A DNA stretch of 64,000 bases. It comes from Acinetobacter larvae. Lineage in GTDB: Bacteria; Pseudomonadota; Gammaproteobacteria; Pseudomonadales; Moraxellaceae. Positions 1 through 7,637 of this stretch are shown here, in pieces (the stretch's first letter is position 1; each line of letters opens with the position of its first letter). The stretch lies in assembly GCF_001704115.1 (NCBI RefSeq), contig NZ_CP016895.1, positions 1,426,001-1,490,000 on the forward strand, read 5' to 3'. Made by a program: the position numbers and the translations under genes. The notes under the pieces were generated by a model. That model ran no database searches. It had not been told where the DNA came from and saw only the letters and a program-made list of their open reading frames with translations.

Positions 1-63
1 CGGCAGAATCACAATAAAAATTGTGCCAATGATAAAACTGAGCAAATCGCTAATACCAAACAC
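1..63 (-). CDS. LysE/RhtB-family amino-acid exporter, N-terminal fragment (cut by window edge)
   Basis: Reading the minus strand from 63 gives an open frame MFGISDLLSFIIGTIFIVILP that runs off the window. This resembles the first membrane helix of LysE/LeuE/RhtB exporters, in which a short amphipathic start is followed by a hydrophobic stretch ending in the conserved V-P-G-P element; the window ends at LP. The proposed start is GTG at 63-61, with a weak AGG about ten bases upstream. The frame stays open upstream to about position 100 but offers no ATG there. If correct, the protein exports amino acids across the inner membrane. Only 21 residues are visible, so the family call is tentative. 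Confidence 0.5.
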   Translation of the reverse strand, partial: MFGISDLLSFIIGTIFIVILP

Positions 64-160
64 AGCAAGATAGCCTATAGAAGTTAATCGAATATAAACA
101 TCAGTATTTTATGGATTCGATGAGCGGGCTGCAACTATTTAATCAACAATCTATGTGCTA

Positions 161-211
161 TGTAAATAGAAAACCCATGTAAATAAAGAGCTCATGTGAA
201 TAGCAAACCCA
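161..211. repeat. Degenerate 17-bp tandem repeat, 3 units
   Basis: Three consecutive 17-bp units start with TGTAAATAGAAAACCCA at 161, followed by related units at 178 and 195 (TGTRAATAR core, ending in CCA or TCA). It lies in the non-coding gap between the LysE-type fragment and tal. It is a short direct repeat without spacers, like others in this window. Confidence 0.7.
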
Positions 212-322
212 TGCGCAGAATGTGCTGTTGCAGGAGAGCATGGCATGCCTTATAGCGTAACTTAGCAGACATGCCATGCTGAATATACATTTGAGACTTA
301 ATGCCTAGACTTTCTGATGCCG

Positions 323-1309
323 CTAGACCTTGATGCTGGCATCAATACCAAAGGATTGTGCCAATAGGATGTGAAGTTGTTCGCGGGCTTTGATAAAACC
401 ATCGATCCCACTTTGTAGTAATTGGCTGGCCATTAAGTCATGCTGTAGCTGCTGTTTGAAGTCTGCTTCATTGAGTGCCGCCGGAGGGGGAGCACTATCA
501 AACGCGGTATCTAAGCTCAGTTGGTCTTGTACAGGGCGTTGCTCTTGTGCAAGTTGTTGTAATAGATTTGGCGCAACAGTCAGCAGATCACAACCTGCTA
601 GAGCGATCACTTGGTCAATGCTACGGAAGCTTGCCCCCATAATTTCAGTGCGGATTTGATGCTGTTTATAGAATTTAAAAATTGCTTTCACCGAGTTGAC
701 CCCCGGGTCTTGCGCAATCGGATACTGCGTCACTTGCTCAGCTTTTTTGTACCAATCTAAAATACGACCAACAAAAGGAGAAATTAAAGTGACTTTGGCA
801 TCTGCACAAGCATGTGCTTGATGCAGACTAAACAATAGGGTGAGATTGCAATGTATGCCTTCGGCCTGAAGCTGTTTGGCTGCTTGAATACCTTGCCATG
901 TTGCCGCGATTTTAATTAAAATACGTTCCTTTTCAACGCCATAATCTTGGTATAGTGCCAGCAATTGTTTGGCTTTATTGATTGTCGCCGCGGTGTCATA
1001 AGAGAGGGCAGCATCGACTTCTGTAGACACGCGACCATTAATACGTTTTAAAATTTCTACGCCTAATTTGACCGTCAAAATATCAATTGCACGGTCAATT
1101 AAGGCATCTCCCTGTAAGCCTTCTTGGCTGGCTTGTGTATAGGCATCTTCAATTAAATAACGATTTTCTGCTTGATTGGCGGCCGCAGTAATCAAAGAAG
1201 GGTTGGTTGTTGCATCCAAAGGGCGAAATTGTTCAATAGCTTGTAAATCACCGGTATCGGCAACAATGGTGGTGAATGCTTTTATTTGATCTAATGTAGA
1301 ATGTGTCAT
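323..1309 (-). CDS. tal: Transaldolase
   Basis: Cytosolic transaldolase of the non-oxidative pentose phosphate pathway. It transfers a dihydroxyacetone unit between sedoheptulose-7-phosphate and glyceraldehyde-3-phosphate, giving erythrose-4-phosphate and fructose-6-phosphate. The 328 residues match the long TalB class (E. coli about 317). The N-terminal block ATTNPSLI (33-40), the catalytic Asp in VADTGD (Asp18) and the Schiff-base Lys133 in RILIKIAATWQG are all present, as is the C-terminal DGFIKAR-type segment. It appears to be a single-gene unit: the next gene upstream (aceR) is 144 bp away on the same strand. The start ATG at 1309 has only a weak purine-rich stretch in front of it. No oddities. 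Confidence 0.95.
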   Translation of the reverse strand: MTHSTLDQIKAFTTIVADTGDLQAIEQFRPLDATTNPSLITAAANQAENRYLIEDAYTQASQEGLQGDALIDRAIDILTVKLGVEILKRINGRVSTEVDAALSYDTAATINKAKQLLALYQDYGVEKERILIKIAATWQGIQAAKQLQAEGIHCNLTLLFSLHQAHACADAKVTLISPFVGRILDWYKKAEQVTQYPIAQDPGVNSVKAIFKFYKQHQIRTEIMGASFRSIDQVIALAGCDLLTVAPNLLQQLAQEQRPVQDQLSLDTAFDSAPPPAALNEADFKQQLQHDLMASQLLQSGIDGFIKAREQLHILLAQSFGIDASIKV

Positions 1310-1453
1310 CGTATCATCATCGTTGGTATTGCAAAAAATAAAAAAACGCTTATTTCTTTATATCACATAGTTTTTGACAAGCCAGCAGAAAAATGAATAT
1401 CGCGTGTATCAAGATCAAATATAAGATCAAATATATATGCTGTGATATGGCAA

Positions 1454-2344
1454 TTATTCAATGGCTTGACGCCGTTGGCGAGCATAATCAATGAGAAAAC
1501 GTGCTGCGGCACCGAGTTGGCTTTCACGGCTCCATACCAGATCGACATAATATTCAAAGTTCGGGGTGAAGTCTGAAAACTTCAAAACTTTGAGCTGTTT
1601 TTGCAAGACTGGATTCTCTTTAAACATATCTAAGGGCAGCACGCCCCAGCCTAGACCTCTTAAAATCATTGCACCTGCAGTATAGTGATTGTCGGTACGC
1701 CAATTTTGTTTGGAAAATAATAATTCAGGTTTAAGTTGTCGGTCACGGCTGGCAACCACGATTTGTCGGCTTTGTAGGATTTGCTCATAACTGACCTGAT
1801 CATATTGGGCTAAAGCGGAGTTCTTCGCCGCAACCGCAATTAGAGTTTCTTTATTGACCTCAACGAATTGTTCACTACTGGCTAATTGCTCACGTTCAAA
1901 CATAAAAGCCAATTGCACGGATTCATTCATCAGGAGCTTCAAGGCATCTTCTTGTGGCGCAAAGAAAGTATTGACTTGTAATTCAGGGAATTGCTCTGCC
2001 AATACCGGTAGAAAATCGGTCCAGTTACTATGTGATAACTCAGAAACCACCACAATATTTAACTCTGATTCTAAGCCAGCACTGAGCGCATTGGCATGTT
2101 GACGCCATTGTTTCATTTCAATAAGCAGTTGTTCGGTCTTGTGATAGAGCGTGCGTGCTTGCGGTGTAGGGCGCGGCTCGCGCCCTTGTCGTTCAAATAG
2201 CGTGAGATGTAAATCGATTTCTAAATTGGCAATTGACATGCTAATCGCCGATGGAACTTTCCCTAATTTTCGTGCCGCAGCAGAAAAGGAGCCTGTTTCC
2301 ATCACCGTTTTAAAAATGATTAATTGTTCTTGGTTGATATTCAT
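1454..2344 (-). CDS. aceR: LysR-family regulator, AceR-like
   Basis: A 296-aa LysR-type transcriptional regulator. An N-terminal winged helix-turn-helix (about residues 3-62: QLIIFKTVMETGSFSAAARKLG) is followed by a periplasmic-binding-protein-like effector domain (about 90-290). It is transcribed divergently from the PACE-family efflux gene at 2486. This is the arrangement of aceR/aceI in Acinetobacter, where AceR binds chlorhexidine and activates aceI. The regulator-target link here rests on gene order and on recognising the neighbour, so the symbol is an inference. The 141-bp divergent gap should hold both promoters and the operator; it contains AT-rich half-sites but no palindrome I would commit to. 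Confidence 0.8.
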   Translation of the reverse strand: MNINQEQLIIFKTVMETGSFSAAARKLGKVPSAISMSIANLEIDLHLTLFERQGREPRPTPQARTLYHKTEQLLIEMKQWRQHANALSAGLESELNIVVVSELSHSNWTDFLPVLAEQFPELQVNTFFAPQEDALKLLMNESVQLAFMFEREQLASSEQFVEVNKETLIAVAAKNSALAQYDQVSYEQILQSRQIVVASRDRQLKPELLFSKQNWRTDNHYTAGAMILRGLGWGVLPLDMFKENPVLQKQLKVLKFSDFTPNFEYYVDLVWSRESQLGAAARFLIDYARQRRQAIE

Positions 2345-2485
2345 AAGGTGTTGAGTATTCAGGCAATGTTAGAGGGTATTTTAAATGACCGGTGCGGACC
2401 TATCAATAAAGTTGAAAGGATCTAACTAGATTTATCAGTCTATATCATTAAAATAAACACCATCATAAGCAAAGAGATGTTAAAA

Positions 2486-2917
2486 ATGTTGATTTCCAAG
2501 AGAAGAATTATTCATGCCCTAAGCTACGAAATAATTCTATTGGTCATCATTGCTATCGCATTAAGTTTTATTTTTAGAGTTCCTTTAGATGTAACCGGTG
2601 GCTTAGGTATCGCAATGGCGTTAACCTCTGTGATCTGGAATATGATCTTTAATCACTTTTTTGAGAAATTTGAGCATAAAAGAAAACTGAAACGTACCGT
2701 AATGCTAAGGGTTTGCCATGCAATCGGCTTTGAAGGCGGTTTAATGCTTGTCACTATTCCAATGGTTGCCTATGCCATGGAGATGACGATGTTGCAGGCG
2801 ATTTTATTGGACCTCAGTATGACCACCTGTATTTTGGTCTATACCTTTATTTTCCAGTGGTGTTATGACCTGATCGAAGAGCGTTATTTCCCAGCCATGC
2901 AGCAACAGCAAGCTTAA
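2486..2917 (+). CDS. aceI: PACE-family efflux protein AceI (chlorhexidine and related biocides)
   Basis: Small inner-membrane proton-coupled exporter of the proteobacterial antimicrobial compound efflux (PACE) family. The protein has four membrane helices arranged as two tandem bacterial transmembrane pair domains (about residues 3-65 and 70-140). Starting at 2486 it reads MLISKRRIIHALSYE and is 143 aa long, almost the length of A. baumannii AceI. This start places the conserved functional acidic residue of the family at Glu15. An in-frame ATG nine bases upstream (2477) would abut the AGAG Shine-Dalgarno-like sequence, so 2486 is preferred. Other family marks are WNMIFNHFFEKFEH and YTFIFQWCYD. 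Probably regulated by the divergent LysR protein. Confidence 0.92.
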   Translation: MLISKRRIIHALSYEIILLVIIAIALSFIFRVPLDVTGGLGIAMALTSVIWNMIFNHFFEKFEHKRKLKRTVMLRVCHAIGFEGGLMLVTIPMVAYAMEMTMLQAILLDLSMTTCILVYTFIFQWCYDLIEERYFPAMQQQQA

Positions 2918-2972
2918 AAATTTCACAGCTAAGTCACTCAGCCTTCAGCAAAGTGTCTATAACGACGTGTTT

Positions 2973-3012
2973 AAAAAAGGGGTGAATCAGCATTGTGATT
3001 CACCCCTTTTTA
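2973..3012. terminator. Bidirectional Rho-independent terminator
   Basis: A-run, GGGGTGAATCA, six-base loop, TGATTCACCCC, T-run. It is a strong symmetrical hairpin between the convergent aceI and thiolase genes, and works on either strand because of the flanking A and T runs. Confidence 0.9.
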
Positions 3013-3036
3013 GCGTTTTATGGTGTGAGTTGGATT

Positions 3037-4575
3037 TTATTTCTCAACGATGGCGGTCACACCTTGACCACCAGCTGCACAAATAGAAATCAACACACGA
3101 CCAGAGCCTTTTTCATTGAGTAATTTTGCTGCTGTGGCCAATAGACGTCCGCCAGTTGCAGCAAATGGATGACCCGCAGCCAATGATGAACCTTTAACGT
3201 TCAATTTGTTGAGATCGATACTGCCCAAGGGGGCATCTAGACCTAGGCGTTCCTTACAGAATACTGGATCTTCCCATGCTTTTAATGTTGCCAAAACTTG
3301 TGAGGCAAAAGCTTCATGAATTTCATAATAATCAAAATCTTGCAATTTTAATTTAGCGCGTTCTAGCATGCGAGGTACGGCATAGGTTGGTGCCATTAAC
3401 AGCCCTTCTTTTTTCCCAACAAAGTCGATTGCCGAGGTTTCAGAGAAGCTGAGATAGGCTAGAATTTCATGACCATTGTCTTTTGCCCATTGTTCCGAGG
3501 CTAAGAGCACCACTGAAGCACCATCGGTTAATGGGGTCGAGTTTGCAGCAGTCATGGTGGCGCTGTCACCCTTACCAAAAACAGGTTTAAGCTTAGCCAA
3601 TTTTTCAATCGATGAATCTGGGCGTAAGTTGTTATCGCGTTCTAAGCCCATAAATGGGGTGATGAGATCATCAAAGAACCCTTCTTCATAAGCCTTTGCC
3701 ATTTTGTGGTGTGAAGATACCGCTAATTGGTCTTGAGCTTCGCGAGAAATACCCCATTCTAATGCGGTTAATGCTTGATGGTCTCCCATCGATAAACTGG
3801 TACGTGGCTCACCATTGCGAGGTGCATCTAATAGTTTTTTAAAGTTAATTTTAGATAATGCTTTGAGACGGTCTTTGGCGGTTTTGGCAATATTGAGTTC
3901 TAATAATGCTTTACGTAAGCCATCACCAAAGGCGATGGGTGCATCAGATGTTGTATCTACCCCGCCGGCAATACCGACTTCGATTTGGCCTAATGCAATT
4001 TTATTTGCCACGGTAAAGGCGGCTTGTAAACCTGTTGCACAGGCTTGTTGTAGATCATAAGCAGGTGTTTCGGGTGCTAATTTTGTGCTGAGTACACATT
4101 CACGTGTCATATTAAAATCACGGCTATGTTTGAGTACTGCACCGGCAACCACTTCACCTAAACGTTGACCTTGTAATTGGTAGCGTTCAATTAAGCCATT
4201 TAATGCAGCAGTGAGCATGTCACTATTGCTGGCTTTGAAGTAAGCCCCGTTAGAACGGGCAAAAGGTGTACGGTTTCCGCCAATGATCGCAACACGGCGT
4301 ATAGCTTGATGGCTCATAGTATTTTCCTGTGCAGATTTTGCTGAAGCTCGAGCAGTTGATCTGGTTCTTGGTGTTTTAGTGGTCGCGGCAGTCGCATTGC
4401 GAGAACCTGAAGTACGGTTACCTGTGCGCGGTGTCGTACTTGTGGTACTACTGGTGGTTTTTGCGTTTGGACTGCGGCGACGTTTGGATGCAGTTGGTGC
4501 AACATTTGATTTATTTGACAAAGATTGGTCGCTTGCATCTTCAACTGTCGGATTATCTTGAGTTGATTTGCTCAT
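3037..4575 (-). CDS. Acetyl-CoA C-acetyltransferase (thiolase, FadI-like) with basic low-complexity N-terminal extension
   Basis: Thiolase that cleaves or condenses 3-ketoacyl-CoA. The conserved enzyme begins near residue 87 (MSHQAIRRVAIIGGNRTPFA). The nucleophilic Cys lies in QQACATGLQ, the His in AAGHPFAATGG and the second Cys in ISICAAGGQG, so the enzyme looks active. The first 86 residues are unusual: Ser/Thr/Arg/Ala-rich, strongly basic, without hydrophobic segments, and resembling a nucleic-acid or granule-binding tail. Met87 (4317) has its own good Shine-Dalgarno (AGGA, 8 bases upstream), so a short enzyme form could be made as well as the 512-aa form. The start at 4575 has GGAA nine bases upstream. 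It is divergent from the FabG/MaoC pair, which supplies the neighbouring steps of fatty acyl metabolism. Confidence 0.85.
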   Translation of the reverse strand: MSKSTQDNPTVEDASDQSLSNKSNVAPTASKRRRSPNAKTTSSTTSTTPRTGNRTSGSRNATAATTKTPRTRSTARASAKSAQENTMSHQAIRRVAIIGGNRTPFARSNGAYFKASNSDMLTAALNGLIERYQLQGQRLGEVVAGAVLKHSRDFNMTRECVLSTKLAPETPAYDLQQACATGLQAAFTVANKIALGQIEVGIAGGVDTTSDAPIAFGDGLRKALLELNIAKTAKDRLKALSKINFKKLLDAPRNGEPRTSLSMGDHQALTALEWGISREAQDQLAVSSHHKMAKAYEEGFFDDLITPFMGLERDNNLRPDSSIEKLAKLKPVFGKGDSATMTAANSTPLTDGASVVLLASEQWAKDNGHEILAYLSFSETSAIDFVGKKEGLLMAPTYAVPRMLERAKLKLQDFDYYEIHEAFASQVLATLKAWEDPVFCKERLGLDAPLGSIDLNKLNVKGSSLAAGHPFAATGGRLLATAAKLLNEKGSGRVLISICAAGGQGVTAIVEK

Positions 4576-5046
4576 AAGGCTTTTCCAAGCATAATAAAGT
4601 CATTTTTAATCACTACAGTAGCATAATAGCATGTCACTAGAATTGACTAAAATGCCCTTTAACAGCACAATCAGGTCAAGTCATCAAAAGCGGAACTCCA
4701 GTATGATCTTTTGATGAAATGAACGCCGCTAGCATGCTGGATGCGCGGGCTGCTGTTTGGGGTAGCTTACAATCGTTGAACACATCTCTAGATCAAACAT
4801 TTGTTAGACTGCGAATGTGCACCATGTTCTTATCTTGTGTGGATTGAAGCGATGTAGGCTGAGGCACGCTGCTACAACATTTTTGCTATAAAAGCGCTGG
4901 TGATATTGCCTGATGCGCCGCACCACACATGACAAGATGTTCAGACAATAACCGCTAAGTGCCTAAGTATTCTAGTTGAACTGTGTGACCAAGCGCTGAA
5001 TTGTCCATATTCTATTATTTATATTGCAGAAAAAGAGATTATTTCC
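4576..5046. other. Divergent intergenic region between thiolase and fabG-like gene
   Basis: A 471-bp non-coding stretch expected to hold the two divergent promoters. No ORF with a plausible ribosome-binding site, no RNA gene and no strong hairpin or repeat was seen. Confidence 0.5.
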
Positions 5047-6438
5047 ATGAGTGACCAATATCAAGTATTTGCCAACTCTGGCATCGGTAAATTTGTAATC
5101 AAAAACTTGGGTTTACCATCTCCTGTGGTACTTGACCGTTATGTTTCTGCAACCCCAGTATTGCAAGGGGCTGTATTACTCGGTGCTGCCAAAGTTGGTG
5201 CTGTATCTGCCGCGATTAGCCAAACTTTAAATAATATCCATGCCAATAGTTATGCTGGCGCTGATGCAGCATTACAGCAACAGGCGGCAAAAATTGGTCT
5301 GAACTTGTCAGCCTTCAATGCTGGCGATAAAGAAGCCAAATTTAAAGCGGTTATTTTTGATGCATCTGGTATCGAAAACAGCGATCAATTGGTTGCTTTA
5401 TATGACTTTTTTCACCCGATTGCGCGTCAAATTCAACGTTCTGGTCGCGTTATTGTGGTGGGGGTACAACCTGAAACTGCTGGTACAGTGGCCAAAGCAA
5501 TTGCACAACGTGCTTTGGAGGGGTTTGTAAAGTCGATTGCTAAAGAGTTTAAAAAGGGCATTACTGCGCAGTTACTGTACGTTGATCAAGGCGCTGAAGC
5601 CAATATCGAATCAAGTTTACGTTTTCTATTGTCACCGCGTTCTGCCTATGTTTCGGGGCAAGTCCTGCGGGTACAAGCTGCTGAAACAGTTGAAGTAGAT
5701 TGGAGCAAACCACTTGCGGGTAAAACGGCCGTGGTAACGGGTGCAAGTCGTGGGATTGGTGAGGCAATTGCGCATGTGTTAGCCCGTGATGGTGCACATG
5801 TGATTTGTTTAGATGTGCCACAACAACAAGCGGATTTAGAACGTGTTGCAGCTGAAATTGAGGGTTCAGTTCTGGCATTGGATATTACCGCTGCAGACGC
5901 GGGTGAAAAAATTCAAGCGGCAGTTGCGGCACAACAAGGCTTAGACATTATTGTGCACAATGCGGGTATCACCCGCGATAAAACATTGGCAAATATGAAG
6001 CCAGAATTATGGGCATCGGTGATCAATATTAACTTGTCTTCTATTGAGCGTATCAATGACTATTTACTGGCACATGAAGTCTTAAACAGCAACGGTCGTA
6101 TTGTTTGCGTGTCTTCTATTTCTGGTATTGCGGGTAATTTAGGACAAACCAACTATGCAACCTCAAAAGCTGGTGTGATTGGTTTGGTTAAATTTACGGC
6201 GCCGATTTTACAAAAAGGCATTACCATCAATGCGGTTGCACCTGGTTTTATTGAAACGCAAATGACCGCAGCGATTCCATTTGCGATCCGTGAAGCAGGG
6301 CGCCGTATGAATTCCATGAGTCAAGGTGGTTTGCCGATTGATGTGGCTGAAACGATCGCCTTATTTACATCGACTGCATCAACTGGACTCAATGGCAATG
6401 TGGTACGGGTTTGTGGTCAAAGTCTATTGGGTGCTTAA
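5047..6438 (+). CDS. High-molecular-weight 3-oxoacyl-[ACP]/CoA reductase (FabG4-type SDR)
   Basis: NAD(P)-dependent short-chain dehydrogenase reducing 3-ketoacyl thioesters. At 463 aa it is about twice the length of ordinary FabG. Residues 1-210 form a degenerate Rossmann-like domain without a nucleotide-binding glycine motif. Residues from about 218 onward are a complete SDR domain with TGASRGIGEA, NAG in VHNAGITRDK, the catalytic Ser in VSSISG, and Tyr/Lys in YATSKAG. This two-domain form matches the FabG4 type of mycobacteria. It precedes a MaoC-type hydratase by 85 bp on the same strand and is divergent from a thiolase, so the three supply reductase, dehydratase and thiolase functions. 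Whether it acts on CoA or ACP substrates cannot be told from sequence alone. Confidence 0.88.
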   Translation: MSDQYQVFANSGIGKFVIKNLGLPSPVVLDRYVSATPVLQGAVLLGAAKVGAVSAAISQTLNNIHANSYAGADAALQQQAAKIGLNLSAFNAGDKEAKFKAVIFDASGIENSDQLVALYDFFHPIARQIQRSGRVIVVGVQPETAGTVAKAIAQRALEGFVKSIAKEFKKGITAQLLYVDQGAEANIESSLRFLLSPRSAYVSGQVLRVQAAETVEVDWSKPLAGKTAVVTGASRGIGEAIAHVLARDGAHVICLDVPQQQADLERVAAEIEGSVLALDITAADAGEKIQAAVAAQQGLDIIVHNAGITRDKTLANMKPELWASVININLSSIERINDYLLAHEVLNSNGRIVCVSSISGIAGNLGQTNYATSKAGVIGLVKFTAPILQKGITINAVAPGFIETQMTAAIPFAIREAGRRMNSMSQGGLPIDVAETIALFTSTASTGLNGNVVRVCGQSLLGA

Positions 6439-6467
6439 TATCAAGCCTATTTAAGCCATGACTTATC

Positions 6468-6489
6468 ACCCTCTTCTTGCGAAGAGGGT
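6468..6489 (+). terminator. Hairpin after fabG-like gene
   Basis: ACCCTCTTC, loop TTGC, GAAGAGGGT, then CTTTG. It is a stable nine-base stem with a weak T-tract between the reductase and hydratase genes, so it may attenuate rather than stop transcription. Confidence 0.6.
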
Positions 6490-6523
6490 CTTTGCTCCGC
6501 GTCATTGTTGAGATAAATATAAT

Positions 6524-7390
6524 ATGAATACACGTCATTTTCGTACTTTACCCAAAGCTTATTTGAGTTATCCCAAGGTGGTACAAGGCTTAATTTTTAA
6601 AAAGAAAGCCCAGCAGCATGCATTGCCTGAGCTAAGTTATGTTGTGGATCAGTTTCAAGTCGATGAAGCACATTTGAAGGCTTATAATCGTGTCTGTGGT
6701 TTTAAAGACAATGGCTATATTCCTGCCATTTACTTGGCTGTGCTGTCTCAAAGCCTACAAATGCATATGATGACCAGCGAAGATTTTAACTATCCAATCT
6801 TGGGTCTAGTGCATTTGAGTAATCAAATCAAACAGCTACGTAAGATTGCCAGCAAAGAAAAGTTGCGTTTAGATTGTCGTTTTGGTGAGCTGCGTCCACA
6901 CCATAAAGGTATGCAATTCGACTTCATCACCGAGGTTTATGTGGGTACTGAGTTGGTGGTGCAGGCGGTATCGACGTATTTATCAAAACAAAAAAATCCG
7001 AGTGCGCGCTTAGCACAAGTTGTTGTTTCGGCAGATCAGGCGACGCCAGATTATGTGCAACGTGCGCTGTGGCATATAGATGAAAATATCGGACGTCGCT
7101 ATGCTCTGATCTCGGGTGATTTCAACCTGATCCATCTGCATGCCTTGACTGCCAAAGCCTTTGGCTTTAAACGTGCTATTGCACATGGTATGTGGACCAA
7201 TGCGCGTGCTTTGGCAAGCTTACCTTTAGCAGATGCTTATCAGGCTGATGTACAATTTAAGCTGCCTGTGTATTTACCTTCTACGGTGAATTTTTTGGTG
7301 GCAGAACACGCTGGGCAGCAAGACTTTCTGATTGAAAATGAACACTCCCATAAACCACACGTACAAGGCGTTGTAATTCGTCTATCCTAA
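6524..7390 (+). CDS. MaoC-type (R)-specific enoyl-CoA/ACP hydratase (HtdX-like)
   Basis: Hot-dog-fold hydratase/dehydratase interconverting 3-hydroxyacyl and 2-enoyl thioesters. The protein is 288 aa, about twice a single MaoC domain, consistent with a double hot-dog. The N-terminal half (to about 150) is degenerate. The C-terminal half carries the hydratase signature ISGDFNLIHLHALTAKAFGF (Asp and His of the catalytic D-x4-H pair) followed by AHGM. It probably forms a unit with the preceding FabG4-type reductase. The same three activities (thiolase, FabG4, MaoC-type HtdX) are neighbours in mycobacteria, which supports a shared pathway. Confidence 0.85.
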   Translation: MNTRHFRTLPKAYLSYPKVVQGLIFKKKAQQHALPELSYVVDQFQVDEAHLKAYNRVCGFKDNGYIPAIYLAVLSQSLQMHMMTSEDFNYPILGLVHLSNQIKQLRKIASKEKLRLDCRFGELRPHHKGMQFDFITEVYVGTELVVQAVSTYLSKQKNPSARLAQVVVSADQATPDYVQRALWHIDENIGRRYALISGDFNLIHLHALTAKAFGFKRAIAHGMWTNARALASLPLADAYQADVQFKLPVYLPSTVNFLVAEHAGQQDFLIENEHSHKPHVQGVVIRLS

Positions 7391-7460
7391 GCGATGGGTA
7401 TGTTCGGCTGAGATTCATCGGCTTGGCTAGCTAGCGTCGAGCAGCTCAGCGCTATCACAA

Positions 7461-7486
7461 AATCGCCAGCAGTTTTGCTGGCGATT
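7461..7486. terminator. Strong hairpin upstream of dnaX, probable terminator
   Basis: A perfect 11-bp stem AATCGCCAGCA/TGCTGGCGATT around a GTTT loop, preceded by ACAAA. The T-run is clearer when read on the minus strand. It lies in the 247-bp gap between the hydratase and dnaX. Confidence 0.6.
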
Positions 7487-7637
7487 CACATTACGCAATC
7501 TTTGTTGCTTGCGCTGGTTTATGGGACCGCGCGATGAGAATCCCGGCAAAATCGCTTTTGGCGTCTAATGTTTATACGACAACGATTCACAGACTTGGCA
7601 AAAAACAGTATGCTTAGACCTGTCACAAGGAGTTTCC

